A stretch of DNA of 64,000 nucleotides from Myxococcota bacterium (lineage in GTDB: Bacteria > Myxococcota > B64-G9). The stretch lies in contig JAKLGA010000006.1 in NCBI GenBank assembly GCA_022710975.1, positions 1 through 64,000 on the forward strand. The letters are read 5' to 3'. Shown one piece after another: positions 17,794-26,612 of this stretch. A program made the translations under genes and the position numbers. Positions within the stretch are counted from its first letter, which is position 1. The number at the start of each line of letters is the position of its first letter. Below the pieces are notes generated by a model, which was given only the letters and a program-made list of their open reading frames with translations, was not told the DNA's origin and searched no databases.

Positions 17794-19182
17794 TCAAGGG
17801 GCGGGCACCTCGGGCTCGACCAGCTCCACCCGGCGCCAGGCGCCGGTGCGGAAGCGCAGGTAGAGCGCGCCGGCCAGGAGCGCCAGGTAGGCCACCAGCC
17901 ACAGGGTGGCGCCCACCTCGCGCCCGCCCCAGAAGTAGACCGTGGCCAGGGCGCCGGGCACGAACACGGTCCAGGCGATCACCAGCCGGGCGACCAGCGG
18001 GAACAGGGTGTCGCCCGCGGCCCGCAGGGCCTCGGCCAGGGTGGTGGCCGTGGCGTCGAAGAGCTGCCAGGCCGCGGAGACCAGCAGCATGCGCACCCCG
18101 ACGGCGGTCACCTGGGCGGCGTCCGCGCCCCGGGCGAAGGGCAGCATCAGCGCCCCCGGCACGAGCAGGTAGGCCAGCCCCGCCAGGCCCTGCCAGGCCC
18201 CGGCCACGCGCACGGTCAGCCACACCAGGCCGGGCACCGCGTCCTTGCGGCCCGCGCCGATGGCCTGGCCCACCAGGATGGCACCCGCGCTGGCCAGGCC
18301 GAAGGCGGGCATGAAGGCCACCGAGTTGAGCAGGAAGACGGCGTTGATGGCCGCCAGCTCCGGCGTGCCCAGCCCGGCCACCACCACGTTGACGAAGAAG
18401 GCGAAGGCCAGGAACTCGAACAGCCAGTTGACGCCGTTCGGCAGCCCGAAGCGCAGCACCCGGCCGAGCTCGCGGCCGGCCAGGGCGGGCCGGGGGAAGG
18501 CCCGCCCCTCCCACAGGAAGTAGGCCAGCAGGCCGAGCAGCGCCGCCCAGGTGGCCAGGCTCGAGGCCAGCGCGGCCCCGACCACGCCCAGCGCCGGGGC
18601 GCCCAGGTGGCCGTCGATGAGCACCCAGTTCAGCGCCACGTTCAGCCCCATGGCCGCCAGGTTGGCCACCATGCCGGGCCGGGTGCGCCCGAGCCCCCCG
18701 AAGTAGTTGGCCAGCGCCTCGATGCCCACCACCGCGCCGCCGCTGAGCAGCCGCCAGGTGAGGTAGTCCAGCATGAGCCGCTCGACCTCCGGCTCGTAGG
18801 GCAGCCAGGCGAGCACGCGCGGCCAGGCCGGGATCGACAGCACGCACAGCGCCTGGACGCCGAGCGCGACCCCCAGGCCGTACCAGGCGTAGCGCCGGGC
18901 GGCCACGCGCTCACCGCGGCCGAAGAGCTGGGAGGTGAAGCTGGAGACGATGTACACGATCCCCAGCCCGAAGATCATCAGGGTGAAGGCGTTGCTCGCC
19001 CCGGTGGTGGTGGCCGCCAGGGCCGAGGCACCCAGGTGCGCGACCATCACCCCGTCCGCCAGGCTGACCACCACCTGGCTCAGGCGGGAGACGATCAGCG
19101 GCCAGGCCAGGGTGAGCAGGCTGCCCAGCGTGGCCGGTCCGGGCGGCACGCTCGTGCCGGGGTGGAGTCCGGGCTCGGACAT
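17794..19182 (-). CDS. MATE-family efflux transporter
   Basis: 462 aa with about twelve hydrophobic segments in two related halves. The first opens LTLAWPLIVSRLSQVVVSLADGVMVAHLG, typical of MATE transporters; the second has VNVVVAGLGTPELAAINAV and GAILVGQAIGAG. MATE proteins export cationic drugs or secondary metabolites with Na+ or H+ antiport. Substrate unknown. Only 7 bp separate it from plsY upstream, so the two may share a message. Confidence 0.92.
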   Translation of the reverse strand: MSEPGLHPGTSVPPGPATLGSLLTLAWPLIVSRLSQVVVSLADGVMVAHLGASALAATTTGASNAFTLMIFGLGIVYIVSSFTSQLFGRGERVAARRYAWYGLGVALGVQALCVLSIPAWPRVLAWLPYEPEVERLMLDYLTWRLLSGGAVVGIEALANYFGGLGRTRPGMVANLAAMGLNVALNWVLIDGHLGAPALGVVGAALASSLATWAALLGLLAYFLWEGRAFPRPALAGRELGRVLRFGLPNGVNWLFEFLAFAFFVNVVVAGLGTPELAAINAVFLLNSVAFMPAFGLASAGAILVGQAIGAGRKDAVPGLVWLTVRVAGAWQGLAGLAYLLVPGALMLPFARGADAAQVTAVGVRMLLVSAAWQLFDATATTLAEALRAAGDTLFPLVARLVIAWTVFVPGALATVYFWGGREVGATLWLVAYLALLAGALYLRFRTGAWRRVELVEPEVPAP

Positions 19183-19189
19183 GGCGTCC

Positions 19190-19804
19190 CTAGGCCGGCC
19201 GGCGGCGGAAGAGCCTGGGCTCCTCGCCCCGCAGCATGCGCGCGAGGTTGGCGCGGTGGGTGGCGAGCAGGACCGCGGCCAGGGCGGCGCCGGCGGCCAC
19301 GGCCGGTGCGGGCTGGCCGCGCAGCAGCAGCAGGGCGGGGAAGGCGAGCGCCATGCCCAGCGAGCCCAGCGAGCCCCAGCCGGTGGCCAGCGCGAGCGCC
19401 AGCCACACGCACGGCCCGCCCAGCCCCACCACCCAGTCCAGCCCGAGCATGACGCCCAGCGAGGTGGCCACCCCCTTGCCGCCCCGGAAGCCGTGGAACA
19501 GCGGCAGCAGGTTGCCGGCCAGCAGGCCGGCCAGGCCGGCGTAGGGCATCCACGGCCCGGGCAGCAGGCGCAGGGCCAGCCAGGCCGCCAGCGCGCCGCG
19601 GCCCGCGTCCAGCCCGAGCACCAGGAGCGCCCAGCCCTTGCCCAGCACCCGGGCCGCGTTCAGCGTGCCGGCGTTGCCCGAGCCCTGGGCGCGGAGGTCT
19701 CCCCGGCCCAGCAGGCGGGTGAGCACCACCCCGAAGCTCACCGAGCCCGCCAGGTAGGCGGCCAGGGAGAACAGGCCGAGATCGAGCCACGCAGATCCGG
19801 TCAA
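19190..19804 (-). CDS. plsY: Glycerol-3-phosphate acyltransferase PlsY
   Basis: 204 aa, the usual size. It transfers the acyl group of acyl-phosphate to glycerol 3-phosphate, the first step of phospholipid synthesis, in the inner membrane. Motifs: GSGNAGTLNAARVLG (residues about 41-55), LFHGFRGGKGVATSLGV (about 102-118) and several membrane helices. The start is a TTG at 19804, supported by AGGGGAG 7 bp upstream. No plsX is next to it. Confidence 0.93.
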   Translation of the reverse strand: MTGSAWLDLGLFSLAAYLAGSVSFGVVLTRLLGRGDLRAQGSGNAGTLNAARVLGKGWALLVLGLDAGRGALAAWLALRLLPGPWMPYAGLAGLLAGNLLPLFHGFRGGKGVATSLGVMLGLDWVVGLGGPCVWLALALATGWGSLGSLGMALAFPALLLLRGQPAPAVAAGAALAAVLLATHRANLARMLRGEEPRLFRRRPA

Positions 19805-19835
19805 CGCGTTTCTCCCCTGATCACGGGCGCGTCGG

Positions 19836-19915
19836 TCACCTCACCCCCGCCAGTGCTCGAACCTGCCAACGCTTCCCCCTCTCCCCAGGGGAGAGGGGGA
19901 CAGGGGGTGAGGTGA
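19836..19915. repeat. Nested palindrome between argF and plsY
   Basis: A 12-bp outer arm TCACCTCACCCC (19836-19847) is perfectly complementary to GGGGTGAGGTGA (19904-19915). Inside is a second hairpin: CCCCCTCTCCCC at 19875-19886 against GGGGAGAGGGGG at 19888-19899. The size and shape recall dispersed REP/MITE-type repeats; it could also slow RNA polymerase between argF and plsY. No T-run follows, so it is not a standard terminator. Confidence 0.7.
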
Positions 19916-19922
19916 ACGCGCG

Positions 19923-20858
19923 TCAGCGGATGACCATGACCAGGACGGCCATCTGGGCGTGCAGGCGGTTCTCGGCCTCGTCGAACACCACCGACTGCGG
20001 CCCCTCGATCACCTCGTCGGTGATCTCCTCGCCCCGGTGCGCGGGCAGGCAGTGCAGCACGATGGCGTCCCGGTTGGCCTTGGCCAGGGCCTGGGCGTTG
20101 AGCTGCAGCGGGCGCATGGCCTTGGCCTTGCGCTCCTTCTCCGCCTCCTGGCCCATGCTGGCCCACACGTCGGTGTACAGCACGTCCGCGCCCTTGAGCG
20201 CCTTGCCGATGTCGTGGCTGACCTCGAGCCTGGAGCCGTGGCGCTTGCCCACCTCGCGGGCGCGGGCCAGGATGTCGGCGTTCGGCTCGAAGCCCCGGGG
20301 CACGGCCACCGTCATGTGCATGCCCGCCAGCGCGCAGCCCTGCAGCAGGGAGTGGGCCACGTTGTTGCCGTCGCCCAGGAAGGTGAGCTTCAGCCCCTCG
20401 AGCCGGCCGAGCTTCTCCCGCACGGTCATCAGGTCGGCCAGGATCTGGCAGGGGTGCTCGAGATCGGTCAGCCCGTTGACCACCGGCACCGTGGCGTGCT
20501 TCGCCAGCTCCAGCACGATGTCGTGCCCGAAGGTGCGGGCCATGATCGCGTCGCAGTAGCGCGACAGCGTGCGGGCGATGTCGGCCGTGGTCTCCCGCGC
20601 GCCGAGCTGGATGTCGGTCGGGCCCAGGTAGATGCCGTGCCCGCCGTAGCGGGTCATGCCGGCCTCGAACGACACCCGCGTGCGCAGGCTGGGCTTCTGG
20701 AAGATGAGCGCCAGGTTCTTGCCCACGAAGGGTGTGAACGGCTCGCTGCGCTTGTGCTTGCGCTTCAGCTCGTCGGCCGTGTCGAGGATCTGGAAGAACT
20801 CCTCGCGGCTGAGGTCGCCCAGCGACACCAGGCTCTTGCCCTTGAGCGAGACGGTCAT
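19923..20858 (-). CDS. argF: Ornithine carbamoyltransferase
   Basis: 311 aa. It makes citrulline from ornithine and carbamoyl phosphate. The carbamoyl-phosphate loop reads KPSLRTRVSFE (Ser57-Arg61), followed by ARTFGHD, the HPCQILADLMT motif, DVWASMGQE and the ornithine loop HCLPAHRG. GGAGGAG lies 5-6 bp before the ATG. It is 13 bp behind the cyclic-2,3-DPG-synthetase-like gene and surely on its transcript. Other arginine genes are not in the window. Confidence 0.95.
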   Translation of the reverse strand: MTVSLKGKSLVSLGDLSREEFFQILDTADELKRKHKRSEPFTPFVGKNLALIFQKPSLRTRVSFEAGMTRYGGHGIYLGPTDIQLGARETTADIARTLSRYCDAIMARTFGHDIVLELAKHATVPVVNGLTDLEHPCQILADLMTVREKLGRLEGLKLTFLGDGNNVAHSLLQGCALAGMHMTVAVPRGFEPNADILARAREVGKRHGSRLEVSHDIGKALKGADVLYTDVWASMGQEAEKERKAKAMRPLQLNAQALAKANRDAIVLHCLPAHRGEEITDEVIEGPQSVVFDEAENRLHAQMAVLVMVIR

Positions 20859-20871
20859 CGCGGCTCCTCCC

Positions 20872-22200
20872 TCAGGCGAAGCGCTTGCGGATGAGGTCCG
20901 CCAGCGTGGGCGTGCCCACGTCGGCCAGCTTGTAGAACACGCGCATGGCCGGCTTGCCGAGATCGATCACCCGCCGCAGGTCGATGGGCGTGCCCAGCAG
21001 GATGAGATCGCATGGCACCTTGTCGATGGTGGCCTTGAGGTCGGCGAGCTGCGCCTCGCTGTAGCCCATGGCCGGCAGCAGGCCCTTCACGTGGCCGTAC
21101 TTCTTGTAGGTCGCCTCGATGGAGCCCACCGCGAAGGGTTTGGGATCGACGATCTCGGCCGCGCCGAAGCGTCTGGCGGCCAGCACGCCCGCGCCGTAGG
21201 TCATCTCGCCGTGGGTCAGGGTGGGGCCGTCCTCGATCACCAGCACCTTCTTGCCGGCCACCGCCTCGGGCTTCTCCACGCTGATGGGGGAGTTGGCGCG
21301 CAGGATGGTCGCGCGCGGGTTGGCCGCCCGGGCGTTCTGCTCCACCTTCTGGACGTCCTCGGGCTTGGCGCTGTCGCACTTGTTGATCACGATCACGTCG
21401 GCCGCGCGCAGGTTGGCCTCGCCCGGGTGGTAGCCCAGCTCGTGCCCGGGGCGGTGCGGATCCACCAGCACGATCTGCAGATCGGCCTTGTAGAAGGGCA
21501 GGTCGTTGTTGCCGCCGTCCCAGATGATGACGTCGGCCTCCCGCTCGGCCTTGCGCAGGATCTTCTCGTAGTCCACGCCGGCGTAGACCACCACGCCGTT
21601 CTCGATGTGCGGCTCGTACTCCTCGCGCTCCTCGATGGTGCACTTGTGCTTGACGAGATCCTTCAGCTTGCCGAAGCGCTGCACCGCCTGGACGGCCAGG
21701 TCGCCGTAGGGCATGGGGTGGCGGATGGCCACCACCTTCTTGCCCATGTCCTGGAGGCACTTGACCACGTAGCGGGTGGTCTGGCTCTTGCCCACGCCCG
21801 TGCGCACCGCGCAGATGCTGATGACCGGCTTGGTCGAGGCGACGCAGGTGGCCTTGGGGCCCATCATGCGGAAGTCGGCGCCCGCAGCCAGCACCCGGGA
21901 GGCCTTGTGCATCACGTCCGGGTGGGCCACGTCGCTGTAGGCGAACACCACCTCGTCCACGCCGAGCTGCTTGATCAGCTCCTCGAGCTTGGACTCCTCG
22001 TGGATGGGGATGCCGTTCGGGTACAGCCGTCCGGCCAGCTTGGGCGGGTACTGCCGGCCCGCGATGTCGGGGATCTGCGTGGCGGTGAAGGCCACCACCT
22101 CGCACTTGCTGTTCTTGCGGTAGAAGGTGTTGAAGTTGTGGAAGTCGCGCCCGGCCGCGCCCATGATGAGGACCTTGGTCTTGGCTTTGCCCGTCGGCAT
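20872..22200 (-). CDS. Cyclic 2,3-diphosphoglycerate synthetase-like GTPase
   Basis: 442 aa. The start at 22200 is preceded by GGAGG; a longer frame to 22305 lacks a ribosome site. It begins KAKTKVLIMGAAGRDFHNFN, has a P-loop-like VRTGVGKSQTTR (about residue 130), DVIIWDGGNNDLPF and VINKCDS (NKxD-like guanine site). This pattern fits the family named after archaeal cyclic 2,3-diphosphoglycerate synthetase. Bacterial members have no established role, and the link to argF makes a function in carbamoyl-phosphate or amino-acid metabolism conceivable (inference). Confidence 0.78.
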   Translation of the reverse strand: MPTGKAKTKVLIMGAAGRDFHNFNTFYRKNSKCEVVAFTATQIPDIAGRQYPPKLAGRLYPNGIPIHEESKLEELIKQLGVDEVVFAYSDVAHPDVMHKASRVLAAGADFRMMGPKATCVASTKPVISICAVRTGVGKSQTTRYVVKCLQDMGKKVVAIRHPMPYGDLAVQAVQRFGKLKDLVKHKCTIEEREEYEPHIENGVVVYAGVDYEKILRKAEREADVIIWDGGNNDLPFYKADLQIVLVDPHRPGHELGYHPGEANLRAADVIVINKCDSAKPEDVQKVEQNARAANPRATILRANSPISVEKPEAVAGKKVLVIEDGPTLTHGEMTYGAGVLAARRFGAAEIVDPKPFAVGSIEATYKKYGHVKGLLPAMGYSEAQLADLKATIDKVPCDLILLGTPIDLRRVIDLGKPAMRVFYKLADVGTPTLADLIRKRFA

Positions 22201-22248
22201 GGTTCCTCCGAAGTGAATCGGTTGGTACTCGTCCGTTGGCCGGCCCCA

Positions 22249-22277
22249 GGAGTAGCCCATGGGGAGGTGGCTGTCAA
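22249..22277 (-). promoter_or_regulatory. Promoter for the cDPGS-argF unit
   Basis: On the minus strand: perfect TTGACA (22277-22272), 17-bp spacer, TACTCC (22254-22249), about 50 bp before the ATG at 22200. Confidence 0.6.
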
Positions 22278-22290
22278 GGCCAGCAACGCA

Positions 22291-22319
22291 TTGAACTATC
22301 GTCAAAAAGGGGATAGCCT
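22291..22319 (+). promoter_or_regulatory. Promoter for the U32 peptidase unit
   Basis: TTGAAC (22291-22296), 17-bp spacer, TAGCCT (22314-22319), about 30 bp before the GTG at 22350, in a short AT-rich patch. It is divergent from the cDPGS promoter, and the two -35 boxes lie 13 bp apart. Confidence 0.5.
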
Positions 22320-22349
22320 CGGGTCCGGTTCGCGGTCCGGGAGGCCGGG

Positions 22350-24605
22350 GTGACGCAGGCTGGACCCAGCACCGATCGGCCGCCCGAGCTGCTCGCGCCC
22401 GCGGGCGGCTTCGAGGCGGCCTGGCACGCCTTCGAGGCCGGCGCGGACGCGGTCTACCTCGGGCTGGGCGACTTCTCGGCGCGCAAGGCCGCGCGCAACT
22501 TCTCCTGGGACGAGCTGCGCGTGCTCAGGCGCCTGGCGGGCGAGCGCGGCCGGCGGGTGTACGTCGCGGTCAACACCGTGGTCGGCGCGGCCGAGCTGCC
22601 GCGGCTGGCCGAGCGCCTGTTCGAGCTGGAGCTGCTCGGCGTCGACGCGGTCATCGTCCAGGATCTCGGGGTGCTGTCGCTGCTGCGGCGGAGCTTCCCC
22701 GGGCTCGCGGTCCACGCCTCGACCCAGATGGCGGTGCACGACGGGCGCGGCCTGGACGAGCTCGTCCGGCTCGGGGTGCGCCGGGTGATCCTGCCGCGCG
22801 AGCTGTCGCGGGACGAGATCGCCGCCCTGCACCGGCGGCAGCCCGGGCTGGAGCTCGAGGTCTTCGTGCACGGCGCGCTGTGCTACAGCTTCTCGGGCGC
22901 GTGCCTGGCCTCCGGGCTGCTGCTCGGCCGCTCCGGGAACCGGGGCGAGTGCGCCCAGCTCTGCCGGGGCTGGTACGAGGTCCGCGGCCGGCGCGACTAC
23001 CTGTTCTCCTGCAACGACCTGGCGCTCGAGGAGGACGCACTCGGCCTGGGCGCCCTCGGGGTGAGGGCGCTCAAGATCGAGGGCCGCATGAAGCCGCCCG
23101 AGTACGTCCGGGCGGTGGTCGCGCTGTACCGCGCGCTGCTCGACCGGGGCGGCCGGCTGCCGCCCGGGGAGCTCGAGGAGCACCGGCGGCGCATCGCCCT
23201 GACCTTCGCCCGCGGCGCGACCCAGGGTTTCCTCGGCGACCGCCGCGGCGAGCGGCTGCTGTCGCGCGACTACCCCGCGCACCGCGGGGTGCCGCTGGGG
23301 AAGGTGGAGCGGCGCGACCCGTCCGGCTTCACCCTGACGCTGGGGCAGCCGGTCGGGCTGCACGACGGCCTGATGTACTTCGGGCCCGGGCAGCCGCCCG
23401 AGCCTGTGCGCTTCCCCCTGCTGCATCTCCGGCGGCACCCGCTCCGGGCCGGGGCGGAGGCCGCGCCCGTCGCCACGCCGGTCGCCCGGGCCGGCGAGCG
23501 GGTGAGCATCGCCTGCCCGGACCCGCCGCCGGTCGGTCGCGAGGTGTTCCTGATCTCGTCGCGCGCGCTCGACCTCAGGGCGGTGAAGCCGGGCTCGCTG
23601 CCGCCCCACGTCGTGCCGCTCGCGGCCCGGGCCGAGCTGGCAGCGGACGGCCTCACCCTGAGCGCCGCGCTGGGGGGCCGCGAGCTGCGGCGGTCCTACC
23701 CGCTCGCGGTCGAGCCGGCCCGCGTGCCCAAGGACTTCCGCGCGGTCCTGGCGGCGCTGCTGGCCGAGTCGGGCACGCACCCGTTCCAGGTGCAGGCGGT
23801 CGAGCTGCGCGTGGCCAGCGGCCTGGACGCCGGGCGGCTCTTCGTCCGGCCCTCGGTGCTCAAGCGGGTCAAGAACGAGTTCTACCTCGCCCTGGAAGAG
23901 AACCTGGCCGGGGCGCGCAGCGAGCGCGTGGCGCAGGCGCTCGCCGGCGGGCCTCCGCTGGAGCTCGCGGCCTGGCCGCAGGGGCTGCGCGCCGAGCTCC
24001 CCCGGCGCCTGCTGTCCCCGCCGGGGGCGCTGCCCTTCGCGGCGCGGGTCGGCGGGCCCGAGGGCCTGGCGGCGGTCGACGGCCTGGTCGCCCTGCCGCT
24101 GAAGCCGATCGCGCTGGCCGACGAGGACTACTACCCGGCCGTGGAGCGGCTGTGCCTCTCCCGCCCGGAGCTGCGCTTCCTGGTGGGGCTCAACAACCTC
24201 GCCCAGCTCCCCTTCGCCCGCGAGCTCGGCGCCCGGGCGGCCCACGTGTCCTTCTTCGGCGACGTGTACACCTACCTGGCCAACCCGGCCGCGGTGCGCT
24301 TCCTGTTCGGCGCCGTGCCGCGGCTGCTGTTCGCCTACGGCTGGCTCGAGGGCACGGCCGAGCAGCGCGCGGCCCTGCGCGCGGAGCTGCCCGCCGAGCT
24401 CGCCGGGCGCGTGCTCGAGCCGGGCCCGGGCTTCGCGCCGCCGCTGTTCGTCTCGCGCGTGTGCCTGGCGCGCCACGCCCTGGACGCCTGCCGGCCCGAC
24501 TGCCCGCGGGACTTCTCCTACGAGCTCCGGGAGGGCGGGCGGACCTGGCGGGCGGTCGTGGCCGACTGCCTGACCTACGTGTTCTCCTCGGGCGCGGGCG
24601 CATGA
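22350..24605 (+). CDS. U32-family peptidase-like protein (RlhA/YhbU type)
   Basis: 751 aa, GTG start. The N-terminal part is a TIM-barrel opening PELLAPAGGFEAAWHAFEAGADAVYLGLG, with EVFVHGALCYSFSG and a Cys cluster (GACLASG and GECAQLCR) like the Fe-S cluster ligands of U32 proteins. ALKIEGRMKPPEYV is also typical. Characterised relatives modify RNA (23S rRNA C2501 hydroxylation, or tRNA U34 hydroxylation with prephenate-derived groups) rather than cut proteins. This one is long, with a C-terminal extension of its own. Its stop overlaps the next start by 4 bp. Confidence 0.85.
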   Translation: MTQAGPSTDRPPELLAPAGGFEAAWHAFEAGADAVYLGLGDFSARKAARNFSWDELRVLRRLAGERGRRVYVAVNTVVGAAELPRLAERLFELELLGVDAVIVQDLGVLSLLRRSFPGLAVHASTQMAVHDGRGLDELVRLGVRRVILPRELSRDEIAALHRRQPGLELEVFVHGALCYSFSGACLASGLLLGRSGNRGECAQLCRGWYEVRGRRDYLFSCNDLALEEDALGLGALGVRALKIEGRMKPPEYVRAVVALYRALLDRGGRLPPGELEEHRRRIALTFARGATQGFLGDRRGERLLSRDYPAHRGVPLGKVERRDPSGFTLTLGQPVGLHDGLMYFGPGQPPEPVRFPLLHLRRHPLRAGAEAAPVATPVARAGERVSIACPDPPPVGREVFLISSRALDLRAVKPGSLPPHVVPLAARAELAADGLTLSAALGGRELRRSYPLAVEPARVPKDFRAVLAALLAESGTHPFQVQAVELRVASGLDAGRLFVRPSVLKRVKNEFYLALEENLAGARSERVAQALAGGPPLELAAWPQGLRAELPRRLLSPPGALPFAARVGGPEGLAAVDGLVALPLKPIALADEDYYPAVERLCLSRPELRFLVGLNNLAQLPFARELGARAAHVSFFGDVYTYLANPAAVRFLFGAVPRLLFAYGWLEGTAEQRAALRAELPAELAGRVLEPGPGFAPPLFVSRVCLARHALDACRPDCPRDFSYELREGGRTWRAVVADCLTYVFSSGAGA

Positions 24606-25753
24606 GGCCCCCAGCCCGCATCGTCGTGTCCGCGACCGCCTTCAGAGGCTCGCTTTCGGCGCCGGCTGCCTGCGCGACGCTGGCCGCCGGGCTGCGCCGG
24701 GCCTGGCCGGCCGCCCGCGTCGACGAGATCCCGGTGGCCGACGGCGGGGACGGGACCCTGGACTCGCTTCTCGCGGCCGGGGCGCTCGCGCTCCGATCGG
24801 CCCTGGTGACGGGGCCGCTGGGCGCGCCCGTCTCGGCGCGCCTGGGCTGGCTGGCCGGTGAGGGCGGCGGGGCGGTGGTGGAGAGCGCCGAGGCCTGCGG
24901 GCTGGGGCGGGTGCCCCTGGGGTCCAGGCGACCGCTCGTGGCCACGACGCGCGGAGTGGGGGAGCTCCTGGGGGCCGCACTTTCGCTGGGCGCACGCCAA
25001 GTGGTGCTGGGTCTGGGCGGCTCCGCTTCCAGCGACGGCGGGGCCGGCCTGGCCCAGGCGCTCGGCTTCCGGCTGCTCGACCGGGCGGGGCGAGAGCTCG
25101 GCCCGGGTGGGGGTGCGCTCCGCGCGCTCGCCTGCATCGTCTCGCCCGACTCGCCCGCCTGGCGCGGGGCGGAGCTCCTGGCCGCCTGCGACGTACAGGC
25201 GCCGCTGCTCGGGCAGCGCGGCGCGGCCCGCCAGTTCGGGCCCCAGAAGGGCGCCGAACCCGCCGAGGTGGAGGCGCTCGAGGAGGGGTTGGCGAGGCTG
25301 GCCGAGCGCTGGCGCGAGGACCTGGGCCAGGACGTGGCCCTGCGTCCGGGCGCGGGCGCGGCCGGCGGCCTGGGCGGCGGACTGATGGCCTTCCTGGGGG
25401 CGCGCATGGTGTCCGGGGTGGAGTGGGTCCTGGAGCGGATCGGGCTCGAGGCGCGGATCATCGACGCCGATCTGGTGGTGACCGGGGAAGGGCAAGCGGA
25501 CGGGCAGAGCTTGGAGGGCAAGGCGGTGCTCGGCGTGGCCCGCCTCGCGGAACGCCTCGGCGTGCCCGTGGCGCTCGTGGCCGGACGGCTCGGCCCGGGT
25601 GCGGAGCGGCTGAAGGAGCACGGGGTGCGCTGGCTGCGGACCGTGGACCGCGGCGAGCTCAGCCTCGACCAGGCCCTGCAGCCCGAGGTCGCGCGGCGTC
25701 TCCTCGAGCAGGCCGCCCTCGAGTTGGCGCTCGAGCTGCAAAGCACGACTTGA
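24602..25753 (+). CDS. Glycerate kinase
   Basis: 383 aa, GarK/GlxK-type. It phosphorylates D-glycerate using ATP. Signatures: VADGGDGTLDSLLAAG (about 48-63), GLGGSASSDGGAGLAQALG, AACDVQAPLLGQRGAARQFGPQKGA and VTGEGQADGQSLEGKA. The ATG overlaps the U32 stop. Whether the product is 2- or 3-phosphoglycerate cannot be told; enolase is about 15 kb away. Confidence 0.92.
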   Translation: MRPPARIVVSATAFRGSLSAPAACATLAAGLRRAWPAARVDEIPVADGGDGTLDSLLAAGALALRSALVTGPLGAPVSARLGWLAGEGGGAVVESAEACGLGRVPLGSRRPLVATTRGVGELLGAALSLGARQVVLGLGGSASSDGGAGLAQALGFRLLDRAGRELGPGGGALRALACIVSPDSPAWRGAELLAACDVQAPLLGQRGAARQFGPQKGAEPAEVEALEEGLARLAERWREDLGQDVALRPGAGAAGGLGGGLMAFLGARMVSGVEWVLERIGLEARIIDADLVVTGEGQADGQSLEGKAVLGVARLAERLGVPVALVAGRLGPGAERLKEHGVRWLRTVDRGELSLDQALQPEVARRLLEQAALELALELQSTT

Positions 25754-25792
25754 AGGAATGGGGTCAACGAACTGAAAAGAAATAATAGTTCA

Positions 25793-26533
25793 GTGCTGGT
25801 TCTGTCCTGTGCGCTGGGGCTGGTGTGCGGGGAGGAGTCCGTCCGCCCGGCCTTCGCCGAGACCTGCCCGCCGATCGCCGGGGGTGGGGCCGGCCTGGCG
25901 GAGCAGGACGTCGAGGCGCGCCTCGAGTTCATCCGCGCCGAGCTCGGTCGGGAGTCGGCCCGGGCTCAGCGCTGGACCACCGCCTGGCAGGTGAGCTTCG
26001 GGCTGGCCACCGGGGCCCAGCTCGCGGTCATGCCGTTCTTCGACGACCGGGACATGCGGATCGAGCTGGCGGTGGGCGCCGGCAAGTCCGCCGTCGGGCT
26101 GGCCGGCCTGCTGGTGATGCCGCTGGTGGTGAACCGCGCCCCGCAGGCGCTCGAGGGCTGGGCGGGCTCGGAGACGCTCGGCCGCTGCGCCCTGCTGGCC
26201 CAGGCCGAGGGGCTGCTGCTGGAGGCGGCCGAGAGCGAGGCCGCCGGGAGGGGCTGGCTGATGCACGGCGCCAACGTCCTGCTGAACGCCGGCGCGGGGG
26301 TGGCCCTGGGCTGGGGGCTCGACCGCTGGCAGACCGCCGCCATCAACGCCAGCGCCGGCCTGGCCGTGGGCGTGCTGATGATCCTGACCCAGCCCGACGC
26401 CCTCGAGGACGTCCTGGTGCGCTACCGCGGCGGAGAGCTCGGGCGCGACGAGGCGGACCCGCGGGCCAGCTTCTTCGTGGCCCCGGCCTGCACCCCGTCC
26501 GGCGCCGGCCTGCAGCTCTCCATCGTGTTCTAG
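25793..26533 (+). CDS. Exported hydrophobic protein of unknown function
   Basis: 246 aa from a GTG at 25793; no ATG is available and the ribosome site (AAAAGAAA) is weak, so the start is uncertain. The N-terminus LVLSCALGLVCGEESVRPAFA looks like a short signal peptide. Later segments (NVLLNAGAGVALGWGLDRW and INASAGLAVGVLMIL) look membrane-inserted or amphipathic. It ends FVAPACTPSGAGLQLSIVF, with a terminal Phe as in outer-membrane proteins. No family recognised. The 45 bp before it are unusually AT-rich for this genome. Confidence 0.6.
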   Translation: MLVLSCALGLVCGEESVRPAFAETCPPIAGGGAGLAEQDVEARLEFIRAELGRESARAQRWTTAWQVSFGLATGAQLAVMPFFDDRDMRIELAVGAGKSAVGLAGLLVMPLVVNRAPQALEGWAGSETLGRCALLAQAEGLLLEAAESEAAGRGWLMHGANVLLNAGAGVALGWGLDRWQTAAINASAGLAVGVLMILTQPDALEDVLVRYRGGELGRDEADPRASFFVAPACTPSGAGLQLSIVF

Positions 26534-26612
26534 CGCCCCGGGCGGGTTGGACTCCGGGTCGGGGCTGTGCAACCCTGGAGGCAACCGGCCGCGGACCGCG
26601 AGGAGGATGAGC

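Noticed and set aside
22201-22305. N-terminal extension of the cDPGS-like protein
   Set aside because: The added residues do not resemble the family and would include the predicted promoter; GGAGG precedes the ATG at 22200.
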